From assembly GCF_013141915.1 (NCBI RefSeq), contig NZ_SROX01000002.1, forward strand, positions 124,001 through 188,000: DNA of 64,000 nt, given 5' to 3'. Both the position numbers and the translations under genes were made by a program. The notes under the pieces were generated by a model. It did no database searches, was not told the origin of the DNA, and saw only the letters and a program-made list of their open reading frames with translations. The stretch is from Cupriavidus necator. Its GTDB lineage: Bacteria; Pseudomonadota; Gammaproteobacteria; Burkholderiales; Burkholderiaceae. Shown piece after piece: positions 17,416 to 26,284 of the stretch. Within the stretch, counting starts at the first letter, position 1. The number at the start of each line of letters is the position of its first letter.

Positions 17416-17673
17416 TGTTCTTTCCAGATTGTCGTTGCGAGGCGCGCGGCTGCGGCGTCGATATCGCCCCAGGCCCACGGGGGACGGCGGTCGCCTTCCT
17501 TCACGAGTTCCACGGGACGGATCTTCGCATACCGCGCCGGCGCCTTGCGCAGCGCCGCCGGGTCCAGCCCGGCCCTGAGACCGCGTAGCAGAACCTTCAT
17601 GGTCGGCGCCAATTATTTCAGATCACTGCCGCTCGCGCACGCGGGGCCCGTGGCGGCTGGCACAATACGCGCC
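17416..17673. other. Intergenic stretch between phosphatase and GT51 genes
   Basis: 258 bp without a recognised gene. On the minus strand a frame beginning at ATG 17600 (MKVLLRGLRAGLD) stays open into the phosphatase gene in another frame. Its first 60 residues look protein-like but match nothing I know, so it may be a remnant or chance. No clear terminator seen. Confidence 0.4.
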
Positions 17674-18369
17674 ATGAAAAGCCTCTGCTCCGCCCTGGCC
17701 AGGCTGTTGCTGCTCGCCGTGATCGGCGGCGCGCTGCTGGCCGCCGTCGCCATCCTGGCCGCCAACCGGCAGCTGCCTTCGCTCGACGCGCTCACCGCGT
17801 TCCGTCATACGCCGGACTACGTGCCGATCGGCAAGATGCCGCGCGCGCTGACCGAGGCCGTGGTGGCGATCGAGGATGAACGCTTCTACCTGCACGATGG
17901 CATCGACTACGTCGGTGTCATCCGCGCCGGCGTCGCCAACCTGTCGGACGAGCTCTCGCAGGGGGCGTCGACCATCACCATGCAGGTGGCGCGCAATTTC
18001 TATCTATCGCGGGACAAGACCTACACGCGCAAGCTGTATGAGGTGCTGCTGTCGTACCGGATCGAAAAGGCGCTCAGCAAGGACGAGATCCTGGAGCTGT
18101 ACCTGAACAAGATCTACCTGGGCCAGGGCGCCTATGGCTTTGCCGATGCCGCACGGACTTACTTCGGCAAGCGGCTGGACCAGCTGACGCTGGCCGAGTG
18201 CGCGATGCTGGCGGGGCTGCCGAAGGCCCCCTCGGCCAATAATCCGGTGGCGAATCCCAGGCGGGCGCGGCAGCGGCAGGTTTATATCCTGCGGCGCATG
18301 CTGGAGCTTGGCAGGATTTCGCGGGGGGAGTATGACGGGGCGTTGCTGGAGCCGTTGCGGTTGAAGTGA
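17674..18369 (+). CDS. Peptidoglycan glycosyltransferase (GT51), PBP1A-like domain without transpeptidase
   Basis: 231 aa from ATG 17674. One N-terminal membrane anchor, then a complete GT51 domain: AIEDERFYLHDGID with the catalytic Glu, QGASTITMQVARN, RKLYEVLLSYRIEKALSK and LNKIYLGQGAYG. These residues resemble PBP1A more than MtgA. The protein ends shortly after LAGLPKAPSANNP and RILRR-like sequence, where a class A PBP would go on to its transpeptidase domain. Polymerises lipid II into glycan strands. Monofunctional by truncation or by origin. Confidence 0.9.
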   Translation: MKSLCSALARLLLLAVIGGALLAAVAILAANRQLPSLDALTAFRHTPDYVPIGKMPRALTEAVVAIEDERFYLHDGIDYVGVIRAGVANLSDELSQGASTITMQVARNFYLSRDKTYTRKLYEVLLSYRIEKALSKDEILELYLNKIYLGQGAYGFADAARTYFGKRLDQLTLAECAMLAGLPKAPSANNPVANPRRARQRQVYILRRMLELGRISRGEYDGALLEPLRLK

Positions 18370-18409
18370 GGGTCCGCTGGGGCAGCCGGCAAGACGGCCC
18401 GCCCCTCCG

Positions 18410-18634
18410 CTACTCCAGGATCTGCCGATGCCTGCCCAGCGCTTCCCGCACAATATCGAGCAGCCCGCTGCCGGCTTCGGCATCGACATGCCCGAGCAAC
18501 GCCCGGCGCATGCGCGGTTCCCAGAACCGCTTGATATGCCCGGCAATATCCGCGACGGCCTCCTCGCGATCCGGCATGGCCTCGAAGAAGCTGCCGATCT
18601 GGTTGGCCATGGTAATGAGGTTGTCGATCTTCAT
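18410..18634 (-). CDS. fdsD: Formate dehydrogenase delta subunit
   Basis: 74 aa: MKIDNLITMANQIGSFFEAMPDREEAV, then helical sequence with KRFWEPRMRRAL typical of FdsD. Small accessory subunit of the cytoplasmic NAD-dependent, molybdenum-containing formate dehydrogenase, needed for stable activity. Last gene of the fds operon; its ATG overlaps the fdhD stop by 4 bp. Confidence 0.92.
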   Translation of the reverse strand: MKIDNLITMANQIGSFFEAMPDREEAVADIAGHIKRFWEPRMRRALLGHVDAEAGSGLLDIVREALGRHRQILE

Positions 18635-19497
18635 GCCAGGCTCGCTTCGTGTTGCAGACGTTGGGGATGGGCATAGACCACGTGCGCGCCGGCGCGCACG
18701 AAACCAGCCAGGGTAATGTTGGCCTGTTCGGCGAGCCGCACCGCCAGCGCGGTCGGCGCGGACACCGCCGCCAGCACGCCAGCGCCGATGGCGGCCGTCT
18801 TCAGGACCATTTCATAGCTGGCGCGGCTGGTCACCAGCACCGCGCCGCCGGCGATGTCCTCGCCGCCGCGGGCCAGTGCGCCGGCCAGCTTGTCCAGCGC
18901 GTTGTGGCGGCCGACGTCCTCGCGCACCACCGAAACGTGTCCGTCGGCGCGCAGCCATGCGGCGGCATGGGTGGCACCGGTATGGCGCTGCAAGGCCTGG
19001 CGCAGCTGCAATTGCATGAAGGCGGCCTGGATCACGTCGGTGTGGAAGCTCGCCGTGCTTTGCACCGGCGCGGGTGCCCGCATCACCTGTTCCAGCGATT
19101 CGGTGCCGCATAGCCCGCAGCCGGTCCGCCCGGCCAGCGAGCGGCGCCGGTCCTTAAGCCGCATGAAGGCGGCCGAGGCGATCTCCAGCCGCACGGCGAT
19201 GCCCTGGGCACGCGTATCGATCTCGATGTCGTAGACCTCGCGCGCGCTGCCGACGATGCCTTCGCTCAGGCTGAAGCCGAGCGCGAAGTCTTCCAGGTCG
19301 GCCGGCGTCGCCAGCATCACCGCGTGCGAGATGCCGTTGTACTCCAGCGCCACCGGCACTTCCTCGGCCACCTGGTCGGGGCCCAGCATCAGCTCGCCGC
19401 CGCGCCAGCGGTTGACCGCGAAGGTGGTGTGGGTGGCTGTCACGGCGTCTTGCGCCGTGGCCGGATCCTGTTCCGGCGGCTGCATGCAGCGCATCAT
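18631..19497 (-). CDS. fdhD: Formate dehydrogenase accessory sulfurtransferase FdhD (FdsC)
   Basis: 288 aa, start MMRCM at 19497. Contains the sulfur-relay motif CGLCGTESL (about residue 125) with its paired cysteines, and DVGRHNALDKLAG, the conserved cofactor-binding segment. It transfers sulfur to the bis-MGD molybdenum cofactor before insertion into FdsA. Lies between fdsA (15 bp gap) and fdsD (4 bp overlap), the standard fdsGBACD order, where C is this gene. Confidence 0.94.
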   Translation of the reverse strand: MMRCMQPPEQDPATAQDAVTATHTTFAVNRWRGGELMLGPDQVAEEVPVALEYNGISHAVMLATPADLEDFALGFSLSEGIVGSAREVYDIEIDTRAQGIAVRLEIASAAFMRLKDRRRSLAGRTGCGLCGTESLEQVMRAPAPVQSTASFHTDVIQAAFMQLQLRQALQRHTGATHAAAWLRADGHVSVVREDVGRHNALDKLAGALARGGEDIAGGAVLVTSRASYEMVLKTAAIGAGVLAAVSAPTALAVRLAEQANITLAGFVRAGAHVVYAHPQRLQHEASLA

Positions 19498-19512
19498 CGC
19501 GTCGCCCTCCGC

Positions 19513-22401
19513 TCAGCCCGCGGCCTGCGCCGGATCGGCGCTGGCCGCTTCCAGCAGCCGCAGCTGGGTGGCGTTGAAGTCATGGTACTGCTGCTGCCAT
19601 GCCGACGGCTGCGCCACCGGCAGCACCTGCACCGCGGTGACCTTGTACTCGGGGCAGTTGGTGGCCCAGTCCGAGTTGTCGGTGGTGATCACGTTGGCGC
19701 CGGACTCGGGGAAGTGGAAGGTGGTGTAGACCACGCCCGGCTGCATGCGCTCGCTGACAATGGCGCGCAGCACGGTGTCGCCGGCGCGGCTCTGCACCCC
19801 GACCCAGTCGCCATCCTTGATGCCGCGCTCTTCCGCATCATGCGGATGGATTTCCAGCCGGTCCTCGGCATGCCAGTGGACGTTGTCGGTCCGCCGCGTC
19901 TGCGCGCCGACGTTGTACTGCGACAGGATGCGCCCCGTGGTCAGGATCAGCGGGAAGGCGCGCGTGATCTTCTCGGTGGTGGGCACGTACTTGGTGATGA
20001 TGAACTTGCCCTTGCCGCGCACGAAGGCATCGATATGCATGGTCGGCGTGCCTTCCGGCGCGTCGGCATTGCACGGCCACTGGATGCTGCCCAGCTGTTC
20101 CAGGCGCTGGTAGCTGACACCCGCGAAGGTCGGCGTCAGCCGCGCGATCTCGTCCATGATCTCGGACGGATGCTGGTAGTCCATCGGGTAGCCGAGCGCA
20201 TTGGCCAGCAGCATGGTGGCTTGCCAGTCGGCATAGCGCGCCTTGGGCGGCATCACCTTGCGCACGCGCGAAATGCGGCGCTCGGCGTTGGTGAAGGTGC
20301 CGTCCTTTTCCAGAAACGACGAGCCCGGCAGGAATACGTGCGCGTACTTGGCGGTCTCGTTCAGAAAGATGTCCTGCACCACGATGCATTCCATCGACGA
20401 CAGCGCCTCGGACACGTGCTGCGTGTTCGGGTCGGACTGGACAATGTCCTCGCCCTGGCAGTACAGGCCCTTGAAGCTGCCGGCCAGCGCGGCCTCGAAC
20501 ATGTTGGGGATGCGCAGGCCCGGCTCCGGGCTGATCTCGACCTTCCAGGCATCTTCGAACAGGCCGCGCACGGTCGAGTCCGACACATGGCGGTAGCCCG
20601 GCAGCTCATGCGGGAACGAGCCGATATCGCACGAGCCCTGCACGTTGTTCTGCCCGCGCAGCGGGTTCACGCCCACGCCCTCGCGGCCGATATTGCCGGT
20701 GGCCATGGCCAGGTTGGCGATGCCCATCACGGTGGTCGAGCCTTGCGCATGCTCGGTCACGCCCAGGCCATAGTAGATCGCGGCGTTGCCACCGGTGGCG
20801 TACAGGCGCGCAGCACCGCGCAGTTGTTCGGGCGGGATGCCCGTGACGCTTGCCATCGCCTCGGGCGAATTCTCCGGCAACGCGACGAAGTCTCGCCACT
20901 GGTGGAAAGCGCGGTCCTCGCAGCGCTCGGCGATAAAGGCTTCGTTGAGCAGGCCTTCGGTGACGATCACATGCGCCAGCGAGGTCACCAGCGCGACGTT
21001 GGTGCCCGGGCGCAGCTGCAGGTGGAAATCCGCGCGGATATGCGGCGAATCGACCAGGTCGATGCGGCGCGGATCGACCACGATCAGCTTTGCGCCGGCG
21101 CGCAGGCGCTTCTTCATGCGCGAGGCAAAGACCGGATGGCCATCGGTCGGGTTGGCGCCGATCACCATGATCACGTCGGCCTTCTCGACCGACTTGAAGG
21201 TCTGCGTGCCGGCCGATTCGCCCAGCGTCTGCTTGAGGCCGTAGCCGGTCGGCGAATGGCACACGCGCGCGCAGGTGTCGACGTTGTTGTTGCCGAACGC
21301 CGCGCGCACCAGCTTCTGCACCAGGTAGCCCTCTTCGTTGGTGCAGCGCGACGACACGATGCCGCCGATCGAGTCCTTGCCGTGCTGCGCCTGGATGCGC
21401 TTGAATGCCGACGCGGCATAGTCGATCGCCTCTTCCCACGACACCTCGCGCCACGGATCGGTGATCTTTGCCCGGATCATCGGCTTGAGAATGCGGTCCT
21501 TGTGCGTGGCGTAGCCCCAGGCAAAGCGGCCCTTGACGCAGGCGTGGCCCTCGTTGGCCTTGCCGTCCTTGTACGGCACCATGCGCACCACTTCATTGCC
21601 CTTCATCTCGGCCTTGAACGAACAGCCCACGCCGCAATAGGCGCAGGTGGTCACGGTGCTGTGCGAAGGCTGCCCCAGCTTGATGATCGAGGTCTCGGTC
21701 AGGGTCGCGGTCGGGCAGGCCTGCACGCACGCGCCGCACGAGACGCAGTCTGACTCCATGAACGGCTGGCTGGTGCCGGGCGAGACGCGCGCGTCGAAGC
21801 CGCGGCCGCTGATGGTCAGCGCGAACGTGCCCTGCGTTTCTTCGCAGGCGCGCACGCAGCGGTTGCAGACGATGCACTTGGACGGATCGTAGGTGAAGTA
21901 GGGATTGGACTCGTCCTTCTTCATCTGCGTGTGCGTGGCGGTCGGCACGCCCGACGCGGCTTGCGGGCCGCCATCGTTGTAGCGCACTTCGCGCAGGCCG
22001 ACCACGCCGGCCATGTCCTGCAGCTCGCAGTTGCCGTTGGTCGGGCAGGTCAGGCAATCGAGCGGGTGGTCGGAGATATACAGCTCCATCACGCCGCGGC
22101 GCAGGTCGGCCAGCTTGTCACTCTGCGTCCTGACCTTCATGCCAGCCTCGACCGGCGTGGTGCACGATGCCGGATAGCCGCGACGCCCCTCGATCTCGAC
22201 CAGGCACAGCCGGCACGAGCCGAACGCTTCGAGGCTATCGGTGGCGCACAGCTTGGGCACGGCGATCTGCGCTTCCATTGCGGCGCGCATCACCGAAGTG
22301 CCGGCCGGCACGGTGACGCGGACGCCGTCGACTTCCAGGGTGACCAGTTCGGTCGATGGGCTGGCGGGCGTGCCGAAATCAATCTCGTTGCGGGCGTTCA
22401 T
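19513..22401 (-). CDS. fdsA: NAD-dependent formate dehydrogenase catalytic alpha subunit
   Basis: 962 aa from ATG 22401. Cofactor ligands in order: [2Fe-2S] Cys 52/63/66/80; His-Cys3 [4Fe-4S] at H112, C116, C119, C125; two ferredoxin-type [4Fe-4S] clusters (C176-C186 and C219-C229); the molybdenum-domain [4Fe-4S] at C253/C256/C260/C288. The catalytic pair Cys381-His382 sits in VCHSPTGYG and would ligate molybdenum and assist hydride transfer. Oxidises formate to CO2 and passes electrons to FdsB/FdsG. No key residue is missing. Confidence 0.97.
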   Translation of the reverse strand: MNARNEIDFGTPASPSTELVTLEVDGVRVTVPAGTSVMRAAMEAQIAVPKLCATDSLEAFGSCRLCLVEIEGRRGYPASCTTPVEAGMKVRTQSDKLADLRRGVMELYISDHPLDCLTCPTNGNCELQDMAGVVGLREVRYNDGGPQAASGVPTATHTQMKKDESNPYFTYDPSKCIVCNRCVRACEETQGTFALTISGRGFDARVSPGTSQPFMESDCVSCGACVQACPTATLTETSIIKLGQPSHSTVTTCAYCGVGCSFKAEMKGNEVVRMVPYKDGKANEGHACVKGRFAWGYATHKDRILKPMIRAKITDPWREVSWEEAIDYAASAFKRIQAQHGKDSIGGIVSSRCTNEEGYLVQKLVRAAFGNNNVDTCARVCHSPTGYGLKQTLGESAGTQTFKSVEKADVIMVIGANPTDGHPVFASRMKKRLRAGAKLIVVDPRRIDLVDSPHIRADFHLQLRPGTNVALVTSLAHVIVTEGLLNEAFIAERCEDRAFHQWRDFVALPENSPEAMASVTGIPPEQLRGAARLYATGGNAAIYYGLGVTEHAQGSTTVMGIANLAMATGNIGREGVGVNPLRGQNNVQGSCDIGSFPHELPGYRHVSDSTVRGLFEDAWKVEISPEPGLRIPNMFEAALAGSFKGLYCQGEDIVQSDPNTQHVSEALSSMECIVVQDIFLNETAKYAHVFLPGSSFLEKDGTFTNAERRISRVRKVMPPKARYADWQATMLLANALGYPMDYQHPSEIMDEIARLTPTFAGVSYQRLEQLGSIQWPCNADAPEGTPTMHIDAFVRGKGKFIITKYVPTTEKITRAFPLILTTGRILSQYNVGAQTRRTDNVHWHAEDRLEIHPHDAEERGIKDGDWVGVQSRAGDTVLRAIVSERMQPGVVYTTFHFPESGANVITTDNSDWATNCPEYKVTAVQVLPVAQPSAWQQQYHDFNATQLRLLEAASADPAQAAG

Positions 22402-22436
22402 GGCGGTTTGTCTCCCGTGTCTCTGCTGGACCTGGC

Positions 22437-23999
22437 TCAGGCGGCCCTGGCCGGATTGGATACGAGGCCGAAGTCCTCGGGGAATTCGTTCAGCGCGGAC
22501 AGCACCGGGTACGGCGTCATGCCGCCCATCGCGCACAGCGAGCCGTTGAGCATGGTGTCGCACAGGTCGCGCACCAGCTTGACGTGCCTGACCGGTTGCT
22601 CGCCGGCGATGATGCGGTCCATCACTTCGACGCCGCGGGTCGAGCCGATCCGGCACGGCGTGCATTTGCCGCACGATTCGATGGCGCAGAACTCCATCGC
22701 GTAGCGCGCCTGCTTCGCCATGTCGACGGTTTCGTCGAATACCACGATGCCGCCGTGGCCGACCACGCCGCCGAAGGCGGCATAGGCTTCATAGTCGAGC
22801 GGCACATCGAAGCGCGACTCGGGCAGGTAGGCGCCCAGCGGCCCGCCCACCTGCACCGCGCGGATGGCGCGGCCGCTGCGCGTACCGCCACCGTAGTCGA
22901 CCAGCAGCTCGCGCAGCGTGACGCCGAACGCCTTCTCCACCAGCCCGCCGTGCCGGATATTGCCGGCCAGCTGGAACGGCAGCGTGCCGCGCGAACGGCC
23001 CATGCCGTAGTCGCGGTAGTACTGCGCACCGCGCGCCAGGATGACCGGCACGGTGGCCAGCGAAATCACGTTGTTGATCACCGTGGGCTGGCCGAACAGC
23101 CCTTTCAGCGCCGGCAGCGGCGGCTTGGCGCGCACCACGCCGCGCCGGCCTTCGAGGCTCTCCAGCAGCGCGGTCTCCTCGCCGCAGACATAGGCGCCCG
23201 CTCCCTTGCGCACCTCGAGATGGAAGCGCCTGCCGCTGCCGCGGATGTCGTCGCCGAGCCAGCCGGCGGCGCTGGCAATGCCCATCGCGCTTTCCAGTAC
23301 CGCGATGGCGTGCGGATATTCGGAGCGGCAGTAGATGTAGCCCTGCTCCGCGCCCACCGCCAGCCCGGCAATGGTCATGCCTTCGATCAGCATGAAGGGA
23401 TCGTCTTCCATCACCATGCGGTCGGAGAACGTGCCCGAGTCGCCCTCGTCGGCATTGCAGACGATGTACTTCACCGCTGACTGCGCACCGAGCACGGTCT
23501 TCCACTTGATGCCGGTCGGGAACGCCGCACCGCCGCGGCCGCGCAGGCCGGAGTCGGTGACCTCCTGCACGATCCCGGCCGGCGTCATCGCCAGCGCCCG
23601 TTCCAGGCCGACGAAGCCCTCATGCGCGCGGTAGTCGTCGAGCGACAGCGGATCGGTGATGCCGACGCGGGCGAAGGTCAGGCGCTCCTGCCGTTTCAGG
23701 AACGGGATCTCCTCGGTCAGGCCGTGCCGCAGCGCGTGCACGCCGCCCTGCAGCAGGCCCGCATCGAACAGCCCCGGCACGTCGGCCGCGCTGACCGGCC
23801 CGTACGCCATGCGGCCAGCGGCGGTCTGCACCTCGACCAGCGGCTCCAGCCAGAACATGCCGCGCGAACCGTTGCGCACGATGCGAACCGGCTCGCCACG
23901 GGCCTCGGCTTCGCGCGCGATGGCGCGCGCAACGTCATCGGCGCCCAGCGCCAGCGCGGTGGAGTCGCGCGGCACGAAGATGGTGGTGGTCGGGCTCAT
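22437..23999 (-). CDS. fdsB: Formate dehydrogenase beta subunit (FMN, NAD-binding)
   Basis: 520 aa from ATG 23999. An N-terminal thioredoxin-like region, then the NuoF-like FMN/NAD+ domain (GLRGRGGAAFPTGIKWK, CNADEGDSGTFSDR, GAGAYVCGEETAL) and a C-terminal [4Fe-4S] segment CGKCTPCRIGS with a distal LCAMGG cysteine. It reduces NAD+ with electrons from FdsA. Overlaps fdsG by 4 bp; 35 bp from fdsA. Confidence 0.96.
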   Translation of the reverse strand: MSPTTTIFVPRDSTALALGADDVARAIAREAEARGEPVRIVRNGSRGMFWLEPLVEVQTAAGRMAYGPVSAADVPGLFDAGLLQGGVHALRHGLTEEIPFLKRQERLTFARVGITDPLSLDDYRAHEGFVGLERALAMTPAGIVQEVTDSGLRGRGGAAFPTGIKWKTVLGAQSAVKYIVCNADEGDSGTFSDRMVMEDDPFMLIEGMTIAGLAVGAEQGYIYCRSEYPHAIAVLESAMGIASAAGWLGDDIRGSGRRFHLEVRKGAGAYVCGEETALLESLEGRRGVVRAKPPLPALKGLFGQPTVINNVISLATVPVILARGAQYYRDYGMGRSRGTLPFQLAGNIRHGGLVEKAFGVTLRELLVDYGGGTRSGRAIRAVQVGGPLGAYLPESRFDVPLDYEAYAAFGGVVGHGGIVVFDETVDMAKQARYAMEFCAIESCGKCTPCRIGSTRGVEVMDRIIAGEQPVRHVKLVRDLCDTMLNGSLCAMGGMTPYPVLSALNEFPEDFGLVSNPARAA

Positions 24000-24544
24000 G
24001 CCTGGGCCTCCGCGTTGGCCGGGGATGTGGTAGTGGATGCGCGCAAGGCGCGCACCAGCGTATCGAAGCGCGCGGCATCGACATACCCGTGCAGCTGCTC
24101 GCCGACCATTACCGCCGGTCCGCAGGCACACTGGCCCAGGCAATAGACCGGCTCAAGCGTCACCTGCCCGTCCGGGCTGGTTTCATGGAAGCTGCAGCCC
24201 AGCGCGCGCTGGGCGTGCGCGGCCAGCGCCTCGGCGCCCACGGCCTGGCACGCCTCGGCGCGGCACACCTGCACCACATGCCGACCGGCAGGCTGCTGGC
24301 GGAAGTGATGGTAGAACGTGATCACGCCGTGCACCTCGGCGCGCGACAGGTTCAGCGCGCGGGCGATCAGGGGCACGGCGGTGTCGGGGATAAAGCCCTG
24401 GGTGTCCTGGATCTCATGCAGGATCGGCAGCAGGGCACCCGGCATGTGCTGGCGTGCCGCGACGATGCCGGCAATGCGCGCGGCAGCGTCGGGGGCTGCC
24501 GGGGCACCGGCTGCACCCGGTGCGTGGGGGGCAATATCTGGCAT
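23996..24544 (-). CDS. fdsG: Formate dehydrogenase gamma subunit ([2Fe-2S], NuoE-like)
   Basis: 182 aa. NuoE-like thioredoxin fold with four cluster cysteines in VCRAEACQAVG and CLGQCACGPA. The sequence EIQDTQGFIPDTAV near residue 45 and GVITFYHHF near 75 are typical. First gene of the operon; promoter in the 161 bp shared with the divergent regulator. Confidence 0.95.
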   Translation of the reverse strand: MPDIAPHAPGAAGAPAAPDAAARIAGIVAARQHMPGALLPILHEIQDTQGFIPDTAVPLIARALNLSRAEVHGVITFYHHFRQQPAGRHVVQVCRAEACQAVGAEALAAHAQRALGCSFHETSPDGQVTLEPVYCLGQCACGPAVMVGEQLHGYVDAARFDTLVRALRASTTTSPANAEAQA

Positions 24545-24705
24545 GGCGTCTCCTGTGAGGGCTCGCCAGGACCGGCGGCAATGCCTGCCTGGATCCCGCT
24601 TATATGCTATTTTTTTCCTATTTCCGAGCTACCGGATCGCCGTTTCGCCCGTTAGGCGGACTATATGAGAGTGACAGCGACCGTTCAATAAGCTATTTTC
24701 TACAT
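24545..24705. promoter_or_regulatory. Divergent fds operon / regulator promoter region
   Basis: AT-rich relative to flanks. The octamer GCTATTTT occurs twice in direct orientation (24606-24613 and 24692-24699), 86 bp apart; the second copy ends seven bases before the regulator ATG. These are candidate regulator contacts for both directions. I see no ModE-type site here. Confidence 0.5.
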
Positions 24706-25818
24706 ATGCTTCGTATCTCGATCCAACCCCACTTGCAGATCCGCGACGACGCCCATCCGGGCGGCGAGCCGCTGGACGTGTCCCGGCTGGTAGCCCTGCT
24801 CGGCCATATCGGGGAATCCGGCAGCATCAGCCAGTCAGCGCAGGCGGTCTCGCTGTCGTACCGCTATGCCTGGGGCATCCTGCGCGATGCCGAGGCGCTG
24901 TTCGGCGGCCCGCTGATCGACAAGACGCGCGGTCGCGGCAGCGCGCTGACGCCGCTGGCGCAGCAGCTGGTGTGGGCCAGCAAGCGGATCGGCGCGCGGC
25001 TGTCGCCGACGCTGGACAGTCTCGCGTCCGAGCTGGAGATCGAGCTGAAGAAGCTGATGGCCCAGCCCGAGGCCACCGCGCGGCTGCATGCCAGCCACGG
25101 CTTCGCGGTGGCGGCGTTGCGCGACTTCCTCGACGAGCAGCAGGTGCGCCACGACCTGAAGTACTGCGGCAGCGTCGAGGCCGTGGCAGCGCTGGCCGAA
25201 GGCGCCTGCGACATCGCCGGCTTCCATGTGCCGGTGGGCGAGTTCGAGCACGGCATGTGGCGCCACTTCACCACCTGGCTCAAGCCCGAGACCCATTGCC
25301 TGGTGCATCTGGCAGTGCGCAGCCAGGGGTTGTTCGTGCGCCCGGGCAACCCGCTCGCCATCCATACGCTCGAAGACCTGACCCGGCGCGAAGTCCGCTT
25401 CGTCAACCGGCAGGTCGGCTCGGGCACGCGGCTGCTGCTGGACCTGATGCTGGCGGCGCGCGGTATCGACGCCGCGCGCATCGAGGGCTACAGCAATGGG
25501 GAGTTCACCCACGCCGCGGTGGCCGCGTACATCGGCAGCGGCATGGCGGACGTGGGCTTTGGCGTGGAAACCGCGGCGCGGCGCTTCGGGCTGGCCTTCG
25601 TGCCAGTGATCAAGGAGCGCTACTTCTTCGCGATCGAGCGCGCCAAGCTGCGCAGCGCGGCGCTGGCAGGTGCGGTCGGGGCCCTGACCAGCGAGGCCTT
25701 CCGCCAGCGCGTCAATGCGCTGCCCGGCTATGACGGCACGCTGACCGGAACCGTGCAGACCTTGCCAGAAGCGTTCCCGAACTACCGTGACAACTACAGC
25801 GATACGCCGCCGCGCTAG
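24706..25818 (+). CDS. fdsR: Transcriptional regulator of the fds operon (ModE/LysR-type wHTH plus PBP-like domain)
   Basis: 370 aa from ATG 24706. N-terminal winged helix (GSISQSAQAVSLSYRYAWGILRD, about residues 41-63) resembles ModE and LysR heads. The C-terminal two-thirds is a periplasmic-binding-protein-like domain with VRFVNRQVGSGTRLLLDLML and SGMADVGFGVETAA, as in PBP-like modules of molybdopterin-related proteins. Divergent from fdsG, which is the position of FdsR in Cupriavidus necator, reported to control fds in response to formate. Ligand (formate or oxyanion) not visible in sequence. Confidence 0.85.
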   Translation: MLRISIQPHLQIRDDAHPGGEPLDVSRLVALLGHIGESGSISQSAQAVSLSYRYAWGILRDAEALFGGPLIDKTRGRGSALTPLAQQLVWASKRIGARLSPTLDSLASELEIELKKLMAQPEATARLHASHGFAVAALRDFLDEQQVRHDLKYCGSVEAVAALAEGACDIAGFHVPVGEFEHGMWRHFTTWLKPETHCLVHLAVRSQGLFVRPGNPLAIHTLEDLTRREVRFVNRQVGSGTRLLLDLMLAARGIDAARIEGYSNGEFTHAAVAAYIGSGMADVGFGVETAARRFGLAFVPVIKERYFFAIERAKLRSAALAGAVGALTSEAFRQRVNALPGYDGTLTGTVQTLPEAFPNYRDNYSDTPPR

Positions 25819-26144
25819 CGCCGCAGCAACGACAGGCGCTCAGGATGGCCGGCCCACTGCTCATGGCCATCGATCGGCCCCTTGGCCTTCAACAGCGGCA
25901 GCCAGTCCGGCCGCCGCGACAACTCGGCATTGAGCGCGATGAAATGGCGCTGGTGTTCCGGTACATCATGCTCGGAATAGATCGCGCCGACGGGGCACAA
26001 CGGCACGCACAGCGAGCAGTCGATGCATTGGTCGGGATCGATTGCAAGGAAGTTCGGCCCTTCATGGAAGCACGACATCGGGCAGACTTCGACGCAATCG
26101 GTATGGCGGCACTGGATGCAGGCATCCGTCACGACAAAGGTCAT
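25815..26144 (-). CDS. fdxA: Ferredoxin FdxA-type (two Fe-S clusters)
   Basis: 109 aa from ATG 26144. CIQCRHTDCVEVCPMSC and CIDCSLCVPLCPVGAI are the paired cluster motifs; the N-terminal one has the extra spacing seen in seven-iron FdxA ferredoxins. A long C-terminal tail (HFIALNAELSRRPDWLPLL) is typical of this type. Soluble electron carrier; redox partner unknown. Its stop overlaps that of the regulator gene on the other strand. Confidence 0.9.
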   Translation of the reverse strand: MTFVVTDACIQCRHTDCVEVCPMSCFHEGPNFLAIDPDQCIDCSLCVPLCPVGAIYSEHDVPEHQRHFIALNAELSRRPDWLPLLKAKGPIDGHEQWAGHPERLSLLRR

Positions 26145-26284
26145 GGGGCAGTCACGGGACGGCAGGAAATCAGGGCGTGATGTTAACGCCCGGCCGGCGC
26201 CCGTGGGAGGCACCGGCTTGTGCGAGTCCTTCAAATCCGCTGAAGCGGCGGGGCGCCGCGCACGCCCCGCCCGGCAACGCGGCG

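Noticed and set aside
17049-17600. Minus-strand frame beginning MKVLLRGLRAGLD upstream of the phosphatase gene
   Set aside because: It runs through the phosphatase gene out of frame and has no recognised similarity; kept only as a note in the intergenic entry.
18967-18981. TGGCACC followed by TGGC (GG-N10-GC spacing)
   Set aside because: Inside fdhD on the antisense strand with no gene downstream in that orientation; chance match.
19324-21753. Very long plus-strand open frame (about 800 codons) opposite fdsA
   Set aside because: A product of GC-rich codon bias on the antisense strand; fdsA on the other strand has full family similarity and all cofactor ligands.
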